64,000 nt of DNA from NCBI GenBank assembly GCA_964481655.1, contig CAYZVO010000001.1, forward strand, positions 75,968 through 139,967. Reading direction: 5' to 3'. The stretch is from CALDOK01 sp964481655. Its GTDB lineage: Bacteria > Myxococcota_A > UBA796 > JAFGLY01. The notes beneath the pieces were generated by a model. That model had not been told where the DNA came from. It searched no databases and saw only the letters and a list, made by a program, of their open reading frames with translations. The position numbers and the translations under genes were made by a program. Positions 35,509 through 42,748 of the stretch are shown here, in pieces (position 1 is the stretch's first letter; every line of letters starts with the position of its first letter).

Positions 35509-35709
35509 TCACTTGGATCGGGCCCCGCGCTGGGGCCCGTCCCACTGGAAGACCCGGCAGCTCATGGCGCAGCGGCCGCAGTCGATGCACTTGTCCATGT
35601 CGACCTGCGGGGCGCCGTAGCCCTGCTGGGTGATGGCGTTGGTGGGGCAGACGCGCAGGGAGGGGCAGGGGTGGTTCTGGGGACAGCGCTCGGGACGGAC
35701 GGTGATCAT
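35509..35709 (-). CDS. small 4Fe-4S ferredoxin-like protein
   Basis: A 66-residue protein. It has one full cluster motif, C-I-D-C-G-R-C-A-M-S-C (CxxCxxCxxxC) near residues 41-51, and an N-terminal CPQNHPC ... CPTNAI with a Cys-Pro that normally closes a second cluster. One [4Fe-4S] cluster is certain; a second would need non-standard ligands because the usual CxxCxxC of the N-terminal half is stretched. It would act as a cytosolic electron carrier. No redox partner is adjacent; the two radical SAM enzymes 23 kb away need a reductant, but a link is only a guess. Confidence 0.85.
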   Translation of the reverse strand: MITVRPERCPQNHPCPSLRVCPTNAITQQGYGAPQVDMDKCIDCGRCAMSCRVFQWDGPQRGARSK

Positions 35710-35763
35710 GGTGTCGCTCCGTGGGTCGTGCAGCCCTTGGAGCCGCCAAGCCCCGGGAGCGTT

Positions 35764-36981
35764 TCAGGGCGCGTCCAGCGCCAGGTCGACCCCCAGGGCC
35801 AGGTGGTCCGAGCAGCTGAGGCCGTCGTCGCAGCGGCAGTCGATGGTCTCGGCCTCGAAGGGCTCGAGCCGGGGCGTGGTGTAGACGTAGTCGATGCGCA
35901 GGGGCAGCCAGCCCCCCACCACCCGGGTGCTGCCGGATCCCGCGCCCACCTCGCGCCAGGCGTCGTCCAGCTGGCGGCGGAGGATGGCGTGGATGGCGCT
36001 GTCGGGGGTGCTGTTGAAGTCACCGGCGATCACGGTGGGGTCCTGGAAGCTCGAGACCAGGCCGCGGACCTCGGCGATCTGCTCGGCCTGGATGGCCACG
36101 GCTTCCTCCATCTGGGTGAGCACCGCGGCCAGGGGGCCGGGCTGGCCCGAGCCCAGAGAGCCCAGGGCCTGCTCCACCTCGCGCATGGTGACGCCGTAGG
36201 GCAGCACGTGAAGGGCCATGACGTTGAAGGTCCGCTCCCCGTCGGACAGCTCGGTGAAGACGTAGCGCCAGCCCGGGGGCAGGGGCAGGTCGCGGCCCCG
36301 GGTGATGCGCCAGGGGCCGTCGTCCTGCACGCAGACCGCCAGCCCGCCGGTGCCCTTTCCGCCGCGGCCGTAGTAGTCGATCTGCTCGCACTGCAGGCCC
36401 AGCTCGCCGGCGATTCCCTCGAGCCTGCGGCCGCTGATCTCCAGCAACACCAGCACATCCGGGGCGTCGGTGCGGATGGTCTCGAGGACCCCGCCTCGGG
36501 CGGCCTCGGGGGAGCAGCGGGGCTCGTCGGGATCGGCGAAGGACCCCAGGCGCCCGACGTTCCAGGTCAGGATGCGCAGGGGTTCCCCCGCGGGCTCACC
36601 GATGCTGGGCAGGCGGCAGGCGGGGGTGCAGGCGTCGCCGCGGATCGCCAGCTCGGCGCCGGTGTGCAGCAGCGCCACCAGGAACAGCCAGCGGGAGCGC
36701 CCCGGTCGGAGCAGGGCCAGCAGGACCAGGGCCGTGACGGCCAGGTGGAGCCAGGGCAGCAGCAGCACCGCCACCACCAGCGGAGCCGCCGGCGTGGTGT
36801 CCACCCGCCCCATGATGGTGACGCCCCACAACACGCCGAGCGCCCACAGCAGCAGCGCCCAGCCGGTGCAGCCCAGGCACGAGCGGCGCGGCGGTGGCTC
36901 GGGTGCGGGGAGATCCGGGGCCTCGAGGGTGGCCTCGAGATCCTCCTCGCGGTCGGGCTGCGCTGGGGTCGGCTCGCTCAT
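35764..36981 (-). CDS. membrane-anchored endonuclease/exonuclease/phosphatase family protein
   Basis: A 405-residue protein. The N-terminal 110 residues have a Pro/Glu-rich cytosolic start, a CLGC motif and two or three hydrophobic helices (WALLLWALGVLWGVTIM, PLVVAVLLLPWLHLAVTALVLLAL). The rest is an EEP domain with LRILTWNVGR, VLVLLEIS, ALHVLPYG, IAGDFNSTPDS, RIDYVYT and CSDHLAL, covering the metal and catalytic residues (Asn, Glu, Asp-Asn, Asp, His). Membrane-linked members include phosphodiesterases acting on lipids or nucleic acids outside the cell. It precedes the ferredoxin by 54 nt. The substrate is unknown. Confidence 0.85.
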   Translation of the reverse strand: MSEPTPAQPDREEDLEATLEAPDLPAPEPPPRRSCLGCTGWALLLWALGVLWGVTIMGRVDTTPAAPLVVAVLLLPWLHLAVTALVLLALLRPGRSRWLFLVALLHTGAELAIRGDACTPACRLPSIGEPAGEPLRILTWNVGRLGSFADPDEPRCSPEAARGGVLETIRTDAPDVLVLLEISGRRLEGIAGELGLQCEQIDYYGRGGKGTGGLAVCVQDDGPWRITRGRDLPLPPGWRYVFTELSDGERTFNVMALHVLPYGVTMREVEQALGSLGSGQPGPLAAVLTQMEEAVAIQAEQIAEVRGLVSSFQDPTVIAGDFNSTPDSAIHAILRRQLDDAWREVGAGSGSTRVVGGWLPLRIDYVYTTPRLEPFEAETIDCRCDDGLSCSDHLALGVDLALDAP

Positions 36982-37048
36982 GGGGCTCCCACCCCCGCCG
37001 TGGCATCGCGGGACGGGCGAAGGAGCCTCCTATTCCAGCGCTGGGCGC

Positions 37049-37627
37049 CTAGCCCCTCACAAAGCTCGCCGCGGCGGCGATGGCGGCGCGCACCTCGTCG
37101 TCGATCTCGGCCACATCCCCGATGCGGATGCGCCGGGTGAAGCGCGGGTTGGAGGTCTTGTAGGCCTGCAGGCGCGCGGTCTCGGCGGTGTCCGCGGGCA
37201 GGGCCAGCTCCAGGTCCACCAGCTTCTGGGTGCGGGGGTTCACGATGGCGAACTGGGCCCGGTTGGCGACGCTCGAGTAGGTCTTGCAGACCTCGACCCG
37301 GGAGCTGTCGTCGGCCTCCTTCGCCGCCTGGATCAGGGCCTCGTAGATGGGGCGCAGGGCGGCCTTCTTGCCGCTGTACAGGTCGCTCACCAGATCGGTG
37401 GGCCGCTCGTACTGATCCACACGGCCCGGGTCGGTCACGCCCCAGGCGATCCACTGGGCCTGGAAGTGGTTCAGGCCGTGCTCGCTCTTGAGCCAGGTGG
37501 TCAGCGCCTTGTGCTTGTCCAGGCCGCTGCCCTTCGCCACCTCGACCCACTGCTCGAAGGGCTTGCCGGTCTTGGTGGGCAGCTCGCGGATCATCTTCTG
37601 CAGCATCTCGCGGGGGGTCATGGCCAT
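37049..37627 (-). CDS. DUF4287/DUF5655 domain protein
   Basis: A 192-residue cytosolic protein. The N-terminal block TGKPFEQWVEVAKGSGLDKHKALTTWLK-type pattern (DUF4287, about residues 15-60) is followed by the DUF5655 domain, with YSGKKAALRPIYEALI and TYSSVANRAQFAIVNPRTQ. Members are small proteins suspected to bind nucleic acids or act in transport, without a proven role. ATG 37627 is chosen; a GGAGCG ribosome binding site lies upstream. It is divergent from the MopE/FG-GAP gene, with 136 nt between starts. Confidence 0.8.
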   Translation of the reverse strand: MAMTPREMLQKMIRELPTKTGKPFEQWVEVAKGSGLDKHKALTTWLKSEHGLNHFQAQWIAWGVTDPGRVDQYERPTDLVSDLYSGKKAALRPIYEALIQAAKEADDSSRVEVCKTYSSVANRAQFAIVNPRTQKLVDLELALPADTAETARLQAYKTSNPRFTRRIRIGDVAEIDDEVRAAIAAAASFVRG

Positions 37628-37763
37628 GGGAACGCTCCGAATCGTGGGTTGCACCATCAGGTATGCACGCTCCTTCGGGTGGCCAGGACCGGTGATAGGA
37701 TAGGCGGCGCTCCGTGAGCTTCCCGACACCGTGATGGTCGGGTGGTGGATGCCGGAGGACCCC

Positions 37764-39845
37764 ATGAGAACGCACCTGCTGCTGCTCCTGCTGGCCATCG
37801 GCTGCGGAGGCAAGGACGACACCGGCGAGCCCGGCGTGGACCAGGACGCCGACGGCTTCGTCGAGGGCGTGGACTGCGACGACAACGACGCCAACGTGCA
37901 CCCCGACGCCCTCGAGCAGCCCTACAACGGCGTGGACGACGACTGCGACGAGGGCACCCCCGACGACGATCTCGACGCCGACGGCTACATCGCCGAGCAG
38001 GACTGCGACGACAACGACGCGAGCGCCTACCCCGGCGGGACCGAGGTCTGCGACGGCGCGGACAACGACTGCGACGGCACCATCGACGACAACGCCCTGG
38101 ACACCCTGGCCTGGTACGAGGACTACGACGGCGACGGCTACGGCAACCCCGACGCGGAGATCCTGGCCTGCGATCTGCCCCCCGGGCACGTGGCGGACGA
38201 CAGCGACTGCGACGACACCGATCCGCAGATCCATCCGGGTGCCCAGGAGCCCTACGACGGCGTGGACAACGACTGCGACGGCGACATCGACGAGGAGGGC
38301 GGGGCGCCGGTCTTCGACTGGTACCACGACGGCGACGGCGACGGCTTTGGCGACCCCTACGACCTGGTCGAGGCCGAGAAGCAGCCCTACGGCTACGTGC
38401 CCAACGACAACGACTGCGATGACGAGGACGCCGCCATCTACCCGGACGCCCCCGAGCGCTGCAACGACCTGGACGACGACTGCGACTCGCTGTTGGACGA
38501 AGACGACGCCTGCGTCGAGCTGGACGTCGCCACCGCCGACGACTGGTGGACCGGCGACGGCTCGGGGGACGAGGCCGGCTTCGCGCTGGCGGGTGGGCAC
38601 GACCTCACCGGCGACGGCACCGACGACTTCCTGGTCGGCGCGCCCGAGACGGGGCCCGGCGGCTCCTTCTACGTCATGGCGGGGGACTACCTCGGCTATG
38701 CCACCGGGCTGGAGCTCGACGCGGCCTCGTCCTCCGGGGCGATCACCTGGTCGAGCCCCATGTCCGGCGCCGAGCTGGGCCACAGCGTGGCCCTGTTCCG
38801 GGACGCCGACGGCGACGGCGTGACGGACTTCGGCGTCGGCGCTCCCTACGCCGACGGGCCCGGGGTGGCGGTGCTGTGGTTCTCCAGCGTCTCCGACTAC
38901 GAGTACGTCTCGGTCTCGGGAAGCCTGGCGGAGCTGGGCGAGGTGGCCTCGGCCGCCGACGTCAACCGCGACGGCTACACCGACATCCTCATCGGCGGCC
39001 CCGGGGTCACCACCGACAGCGGCGACGAGGGCTTCGCCGAGATCTTCCTGGGCGATCCCACCGATCTGCTGGTGGCGGGCGAGTATTGGACCGGCGAGAG
39101 CGCCAACGACGCCCTGGGCTCCCAGCTGGCCTCGGCCGGCGATGTCGATGGCGATGGCTTCTTCGACGTGCTCATCGGGGCACAGGGCTACCCGGGCGGC
39201 GACCGGCAGGGGGCCATCTACATGGCCATGGGCCGCGGGCTGTGGCCGGGGGGCGAGGGCGAGCTCGCCGATCTCGAGCACTTCTTCGTGGGCGACGCCG
39301 TGGGCGACCACGCGGGCCAGGCCCTGGCCGGCGGCGAGGACTTCAACGGCGACGGCTACGACGACTTCGTGATGTCCGCGCCCTACGCCAGCCCCGGCGG
39401 CAGCGACGAGGGCGAGGTCTACCTGTGGTTCGGCGACGCCGTCTGGGCCCGCGGCGATTCGTCCTGGTCGCTGTCCTCGGCGCCCACCAGCTTCGCGGGC
39501 GAGGACGCCTCGAGCCGCGCGGGCTGGGCGCTGTCCTTCGTGCCCGACTTCGACGGCGACGGTCAGGTGGACCTGGCCGTGGGCGCCCCCTACTTCAGCT
39601 CAGGCGGTGCGCTGACGGGCAAGCTCTACCTGGTCTCGAGCAGCGCCGGCATCTGGGCGGGCGCCTGCGACCTGGCCGATGCCAGCCACTCCTGGGTCGG
39701 CGAGGATCCCGGCGATCATCTCGGCTCCGCCATCGCGGTGGGTGACGCCGACGCCGACGGCCTCTCCGACATCATGGTCAGCGCGACCGGTGCCGACGAC
39801 AACGGCACCAGCTCCGGCTCGGTCTACCTGTTGCTGGGCTGGTAG
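37764..39845 (+). CDS. lipoprotein with MopE-type repeats and seven FG-GAP repeats
   Basis: A 693-residue surface lipoprotein with lipobox LLAIGC and a DDTGEPG tether. Residues 25-255 hold four to five MopE-type units (C-D-D-N-D ... Y-N-G-V-D-D-D-C-D), Asp/Cys motifs thought to bind calcium or copper. Residues 265-690 hold seven FG-GAP/integrin-alpha-like repeats (for example DLTGDGTDDFLVGAP, DADGDGVTDFGVGAP and DFNGDGYDDFVMSAP), predicted to form a seven-bladed calcium-binding propeller. The ATG has GGAGG 5 nt upstream. Such proteins usually mediate adhesion or matrix binding. It precedes the twin-CX9C lipoprotein gene by 81 nt, separated by a hairpin. Confidence 0.85.
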   Translation: MRTHLLLLLLAIGCGGKDDTGEPGVDQDADGFVEGVDCDDNDANVHPDALEQPYNGVDDDCDEGTPDDDLDADGYIAEQDCDDNDASAYPGGTEVCDGADNDCDGTIDDNALDTLAWYEDYDGDGYGNPDAEILACDLPPGHVADDSDCDDTDPQIHPGAQEPYDGVDNDCDGDIDEEGGAPVFDWYHDGDGDGFGDPYDLVEAEKQPYGYVPNDNDCDDEDAAIYPDAPERCNDLDDDCDSLLDEDDACVELDVATADDWWTGDGSGDEAGFALAGGHDLTGDGTDDFLVGAPETGPGGSFYVMAGDYLGYATGLELDAASSSGAITWSSPMSGAELGHSVALFRDADGDGVTDFGVGAPYADGPGVAVLWFSSVSDYEYVSVSGSLAELGEVASAADVNRDGYTDILIGGPGVTTDSGDEGFAEIFLGDPTDLLVAGEYWTGESANDALGSQLASAGDVDGDGFFDVLIGAQGYPGGDRQGAIYMAMGRGLWPGGEGELADLEHFFVGDAVGDHAGQALAGGEDFNGDGYDDFVMSAPYASPGGSDEGEVYLWFGDAVWARGDSSWSLSSAPTSFAGEDASSRAGWALSFVPDFDGDGQVDLAVGAPYFSSGGALTGKLYLVSSSAGIWAGACDLADASHSWVGEDPGDHLGSAIAVGDADADGLSDIMVSATGADDNGTSSGSVYLLLGW

Positions 39846-39874
39846 CGGGGCGCCCGGGAAAAAAAAGCGCCCCG
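39846..39874 (+). terminator. GC-rich hairpin with A-rich loop, possible terminator
   Basis: An 8-bp inverted repeat CGGGGCGC/GCGCCCCG encloses a 13-nt loop ending in eight A. It starts next to the FG-GAP stop codon. There is no T-tract after the stem, so termination is uncertain, but it is the only clear boundary between the FG-GAP gene and the following operon. Confidence 0.45.
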
Positions 39875-39885
39875 GATCGGAGGTA

Positions 39886-39918
39886 CTCCGCGTTCCCTGT
39901 GCGAACATCAACGCGGAG
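39886..39918 (+). promoter_or_regulatory. hairpin sequestering the Shine-Dalgarno of the twin-CX9C gene
   Basis: A perfect 9-bp inverted repeat, CTCCGCGTT (39886-39894) and AACGCGGAG (39910-39918), with a 15-nt loop. The GGAG that serves as ribosome binding site (39915-39918, 8 nt before the ATG) is in the 3' arm. Translation of the lipoprotein would require the stem to open, as in RNA switches or thermometers. Confidence 0.6.
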
Positions 39919-39926
39919 ATCATTCC

Positions 39927-40769
39927 ATGCGCACCTTCCAACTGCTGACCCTCACCCTCTCCCTCTTCGCCTCGGCTGGCTGTGAGCTCGTCCTCGGCGG
40001 CGTCGACCCCGCCGACGGCGACACCGCCCCGCAGGACGACTGTGACGATGACGAGGACTGCGACGACGAGGACGAGGGCGACGACGAAGACCAGGACGAC
40101 GAGGACGACGACGAAGACGAGGACGAGGACGACGAGGAAGGCTGGGAGGCCTGGGAGGATGAGTGCGAGGCCCTCGCCGAAGAGGCCGAGGACTGCTGGC
40201 ACGAGGCCGACGACGATCCCGAGCTCGCCGAGCTGTGCGAAGAGCTCGAGCACGAGGCGGAGATGTGCTTCGACGAGCTGGACGAGGCCGCCGCCGAGGC
40301 TTGGGAGGAAGAGTGCGACGAGCTGGCAGAGGCCGCCGACGCCTGCTGGGACGAAGCCGACGACGATCCCGAGCTCGCTGAAGAGTGCGAGGAGCTGGAG
40401 TACGAGGCCGAGGCCTGCTTCGAGGACCTCGAGGCCGCCCAGGAGTACGAGGGCTGGGCCGAGGACTGCGAGGCCCTCGAGGCCGAGGCCGAGTGGTGCT
40501 ACGAGGAGGCCGAGGAGGACCCGGGGCTCGTCGAGCTGTGCGAGGACCTGTGGGAGGAGGCCATGTGGTGCTGGGACGAGCTCGAGGACGCCGAGCTCGA
40601 GGCCTGGTACGAAGAGTGCGAGGAGCTCGAGCTCGAAGCCGAGATGTGCTTCGACGAAGCGGACGACGACCCCGAGATCGTCGAAGAGTGCGAGGAGATC
40701 CTCGAGGAGGCGCTGTGGTGCTGGGAAGAACTCGAAGAGGAGGAGTCGTGGTCCGAGGACGACGAGTAG
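39927..40769 (+). CDS. acidic lipoprotein with four tandem twin-CX9C repeats
   Basis: A 280-residue predicted lipoprotein (lipobox ASAGC, Cys19). After a tether, residues 37-72 are almost only Asp and Glu with two Cys. Residues 73-270 are four tandem repeats of about 50 residues. Each has the exact pattern Cys-x9-Cys-x13-Cys-x9-Cys: Cys 80/90/104/114, 130/140/154/164, 181/191/205/215 and 231/241/255/265. Each CX9C helix pair is joined by an E-A-D-D-D-P-E turn, and Trp or Phe follows many Cys. Spacing of this type defines coiled-coil-helix (CHCH) hairpins with two disulfides in mitochondria. Predicted: a rigid, disulfide-stapled, highly anionic helical rod, perhaps a metal or cation binder. 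I know no named family with this architecture. It begins the five-gene sigma/caspase unit. Confidence 0.8.
   Translation: MRTFQLLTLTLSLFASAGCELVLGGVDPADGDTAPQDDCDDDEDCDDEDEGDDEDQDDEDDDEDEDEDDEEGWEAWEDECEALAEEAEDCWHEADDDPELAELCEELEHEAEMCFDELDEAAAEAWEEECDELAEAADACWDEADDDPELAEECEELEYEAEACFEDLEAAQEYEGWAEDCEALEAEAEWCYEEAEEDPGLVELCEDLWEEAMWCWDELEDAELEAWYEECEELELEAEMCFDEADDDPEIVEECEEILEEALWCWEELEEEESWSEDDE
40143..40736 (+). repeat. four ~150-bp coding repeats of the twin-CX9C unit
   Basis: Four tandem units of 50, 51, 50 and about 44 codons encode near-identical Cys spacing while the bases have diverged. This indicates old duplication under selection on cysteine position rather than recent slippage. 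Confidence 0.75.
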
Positions 40770-40774
40770 CCCCC

Positions 40775-41500
40775 ATGCGTCTCGCCACCCTCGCCCTGTG
40801 CACGGTGTCGCCGCTGGCCATGACGGCCTGCGGCGACTCCCAGGTGGGCGGGGACTGGCTCGATGATCTGTTGGGCACCGAGGAGTTCCCGGCCGAGGTG
40901 GCCTGGGAGCTGCGCTGGTTCCAGGGCCAGGATCAGCCCCTGCTGGTCGAGTGCGGCCTGCGAGAGCCCCACACCGGCCACACAGAGCTCGGCGAGATCC
41001 ACTTCGGCGTGGCCGAGGTGCCCCCTCCGTGGGTCGAGGAAGCCCCCGAGGCCAGCACCTTCATCGAGGGTGAGGGGTTCGCCTACGGGATGGCCCTGAT
41101 GGTGCTCACCGAGCCCGGGCCCCACGCCGACGCGGATCCCGAGCATGTTCGCACCGATCTCGACGACTCCCGCGGCACCTGGGGTGTGGCCGAGGAGTAC
41201 CTGATCCTGATCGCCGACGGCGAGCCCTCCGCGCTGCGTCACGAGCTGCTGGTGGAGCCCGACGAGGGCGAGATCGTCACCGGCGTGCAGCTGGTGGGCT
41301 TCCTGCCGGAGGTCCCGCTGGGTACCGGCAGCTTCGCCGGCTCCATCTACCCCCTCGAAGAGGAAGAGCAGACCTGGCTGTGGGACGTGGGCATGCCCAC
41401 CGTCCACCTGGAATTCCTCCCGGACCACCTCTGGGAGGTCTTCGAGGGCGTGGCCCTGGGCGGCGCCGAGCGCCAGCCCTGTCCGGACGAGGGGGCCTAG
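40775..41500 (+). CDS. putative lipoprotein in the sigma/caspase unit
   Basis: A 241-residue predicted lipoprotein with lipobox AMTAC (Cys19). The mature part is acidic with beta-rich segments (VAWELRWFQGQDQPLLVECG, ELGEIHFGVAEVP) and ends CPDEGA. No family is recognised. It lies 5 nt after the twin-CX9C gene and 2 nt before the sigma factor GTG, so it is certainly co-transcribed. It may be the envelope partner of the acidic lipoprotein or of the caspase-like outer-membrane protein. Confidence 0.7.
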   Translation: MRLATLALCTVSPLAMTACGDSQVGGDWLDDLLGTEEFPAEVAWELRWFQGQDQPLLVECGLREPHTGHTELGEIHFGVAEVPPPWVEEAPEASTFIEGEGFAYGMALMVLTEPGPHADADPEHVRTDLDDSRGTWGVAEEYLILIADGEPSALRHELLVEPDEGEIVTGVQLVGFLPEVPLGTGSFAGSIYPLEEEEQTWLWDVGMPTVHLEFLPDHLWEVFEGVALGGAERQPCPDEGA

Positions 41501-41502
41501 CC

Positions 41503-42003
41503 GTGGCCCTCTCCCGCGCCGAGTTCCAGGAGCTCTACCGCAGCTACGGCCCCGCCGTGCGCGCCCGCTGTCGGGCCATCTGCGGCAACGAGGCCGACGC
41601 CGACGAGGCGCTGCAGGAGACCTTCATCCGCGCCTGGCGCGGTCGCAAGCGCTTCGACGGGCGCTACCCCCTGGCCTGGCTGCAGACCATCGGTCGCTCG
41701 GCCAGCATCGACATCATCCGCCGCCGCAAGCCCTGGTGCCACGACCCCGGTCGTTGGCTCGAGCAAGCGGCCCCGAGCACCGGCGAGGTCACGGACACCA
41801 TCCAGGCCGCACGTCTGCTCGACTCCTTCAGCGCCGAGGACGCCGCCATGCTCAGGCTGCGGCACGCCGAGGGCTGGCGCATCCACGAGATCGCCGAGCA
41901 CTTCGCCACGTCCTCGCGCACGGTGCGGCGCCGCCTGGAGCGGCTGGAGGCCCGCGCCCGCGCCCTGCTCACCAGCCGCCGGGAGGCCTGCCATGCGAGC
42001 TGA
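41503..42003 (+). CDS. ECF RNA polymerase sigma factor
   Basis: A 166-residue extracytoplasmic-function sigma factor from GTG 41503. Region 2 is visible as ADADEALQETFIRAWRGRKRF and YPLAWLQTIGRSASIDIIRRRK. Region 4 appears as LDSFSAEDAAMLRLRHAEGWRIHEIAEHFATSSRTVRRRLERLEARAR. It overlaps the following anti-sigma-like gene by 11 nt. It probably responds to an envelope signal passed through that membrane protein and drives its own operon, although I could not identify a matching -35/-10 pair upstream. Confidence 0.9.
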   Translation: MALSRAEFQELYRSYGPAVRARCRAICGNEADADEALQETFIRAWRGRKRFDGRYPLAWLQTIGRSASIDIIRRRKPWCHDPGRWLEQAAPSTGEVTDTIQAARLLDSFSAEDAAMLRLRHAEGWRIHEIAEHFATSSRTVRRRLERLEARARALLTSRREACHAS

Positions 42004-42748
42004 CGCTTCCACCCCTGTCACCCTCCTCGAGCTCGAGCACTGGGCCCTGGGTCGTCTCGACCCCGAGCGTGCAGCGGCCCTCGAGGCCCTGGGTGCCGAC
42101 GATCCCGATCTGAAGGCCCGCATGGAGCGGGTCCAGCGGCAGATCCAGGACGCGAGCCTCGATCTCCCACCCCTCGAGCTGCCCGAAGAGGACGAGGCCC
42201 CGGCCCGCGCTGGCTGGCTGGCCTGGCTGTCCCGCCCGGCCTTCGGGGGGCTGGCCGTGGCCCTGGCGGCCGCCGTCGCGCTGGTGGTGGTGCTGGTGCC
42301 CGATCGCCCGGTCGAGGACCCGGACACCTGGCGCGGTGGGGAGGTCATGGACCTCGAGCTCATGCGTGTGCGCCTGGGCCAGGCGTCACCCCAAGGGGCG
42401 CTGGTCAGCGCCCAGCCCGGGGATCGCCTCCAGTTCACCATCAGTGCGCCCTCCGCCGGTTGGTTGCAGATCTACGATCTACAGGACGACGGCGTGGTGC
42501 AGGCCTGGCTCGAGCCGATCCAGATCGAGGCCAAGACGCCGATGGAGCGCGCCGTGCTGCTGGACGACTACGCCGGCTCCGAGCGCATCTTCTTCCTGAT
42601 CTCGAGCGAGCCGGTGCCCCTGCAGCGGGTCGAGCAGGCCGCCCAGCAAGCCTTCCACCAGCCGCTGCCCGCCCTGGACCGCCTGCCGGGCCTGGGCGCC
42701 GGCGTCCTGCAGCGCTCGGTGCTGGTCATCAAGGAGCCCAACCCGTGA
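41993..42748 (+). CDS. membrane anti-sigma factor with DUF4384-like periplasmic domain
   Basis: A 251-residue single-pass membrane protein. The N-terminus is cytosolic and acidic/helical (LLELEHWALGRLDPERAAALEALGA), matching small anti-sigma domains. One helix spans about residues 83-102 (FGGLAVALAAAVALVVVLV). The periplasmic part has QPGDRLQFTISAPSAGWLQIYDL, typical of DUF4384-like beta-domains found with caspase proteins. It overlaps the sigma gene by 11 nt and the caspase gene by 4 nt. By position and topology it should hold the sigma factor at the membrane until an envelope signal arrives. Confidence 0.82.
   Translation: MRADASTPVTLLELEHWALGRLDPERAAALEALGADDPDLKARMERVQRQIQDASLDLPPLELPEEDEAPARAGWLAWLSRPAFGGLAVALAAAVALVVVLVPDRPVEDPDTWRGGEVMDLELMRVRLGQASPQGALVSAQPGDRLQFTISAPSAGWLQIYDLQDDGVVQAWLEPIQIEAKTPMERAVLLDDYAGSERIFFLISSEPVPLQRVEQAAQQAFHQPLPALDRLPGLGAGVLQRSVLVIKEPNP

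Noticed and set aside
37742..38422. Arg-rich open frame overlapping the MopE/FG-GAP gene
   Set aside because: It is an out-of-frame reading of GAC/GGC repeat codons. The in-frame product has clear MopE and FG-GAP repeats.
40163..41500. Arg/Gly-rich alternative frame across the twin-CX9C gene
   Set aside because: It is a shadow of the acidic repeats. The frame with lipobox and invariant Cys spacing is the one under selection.
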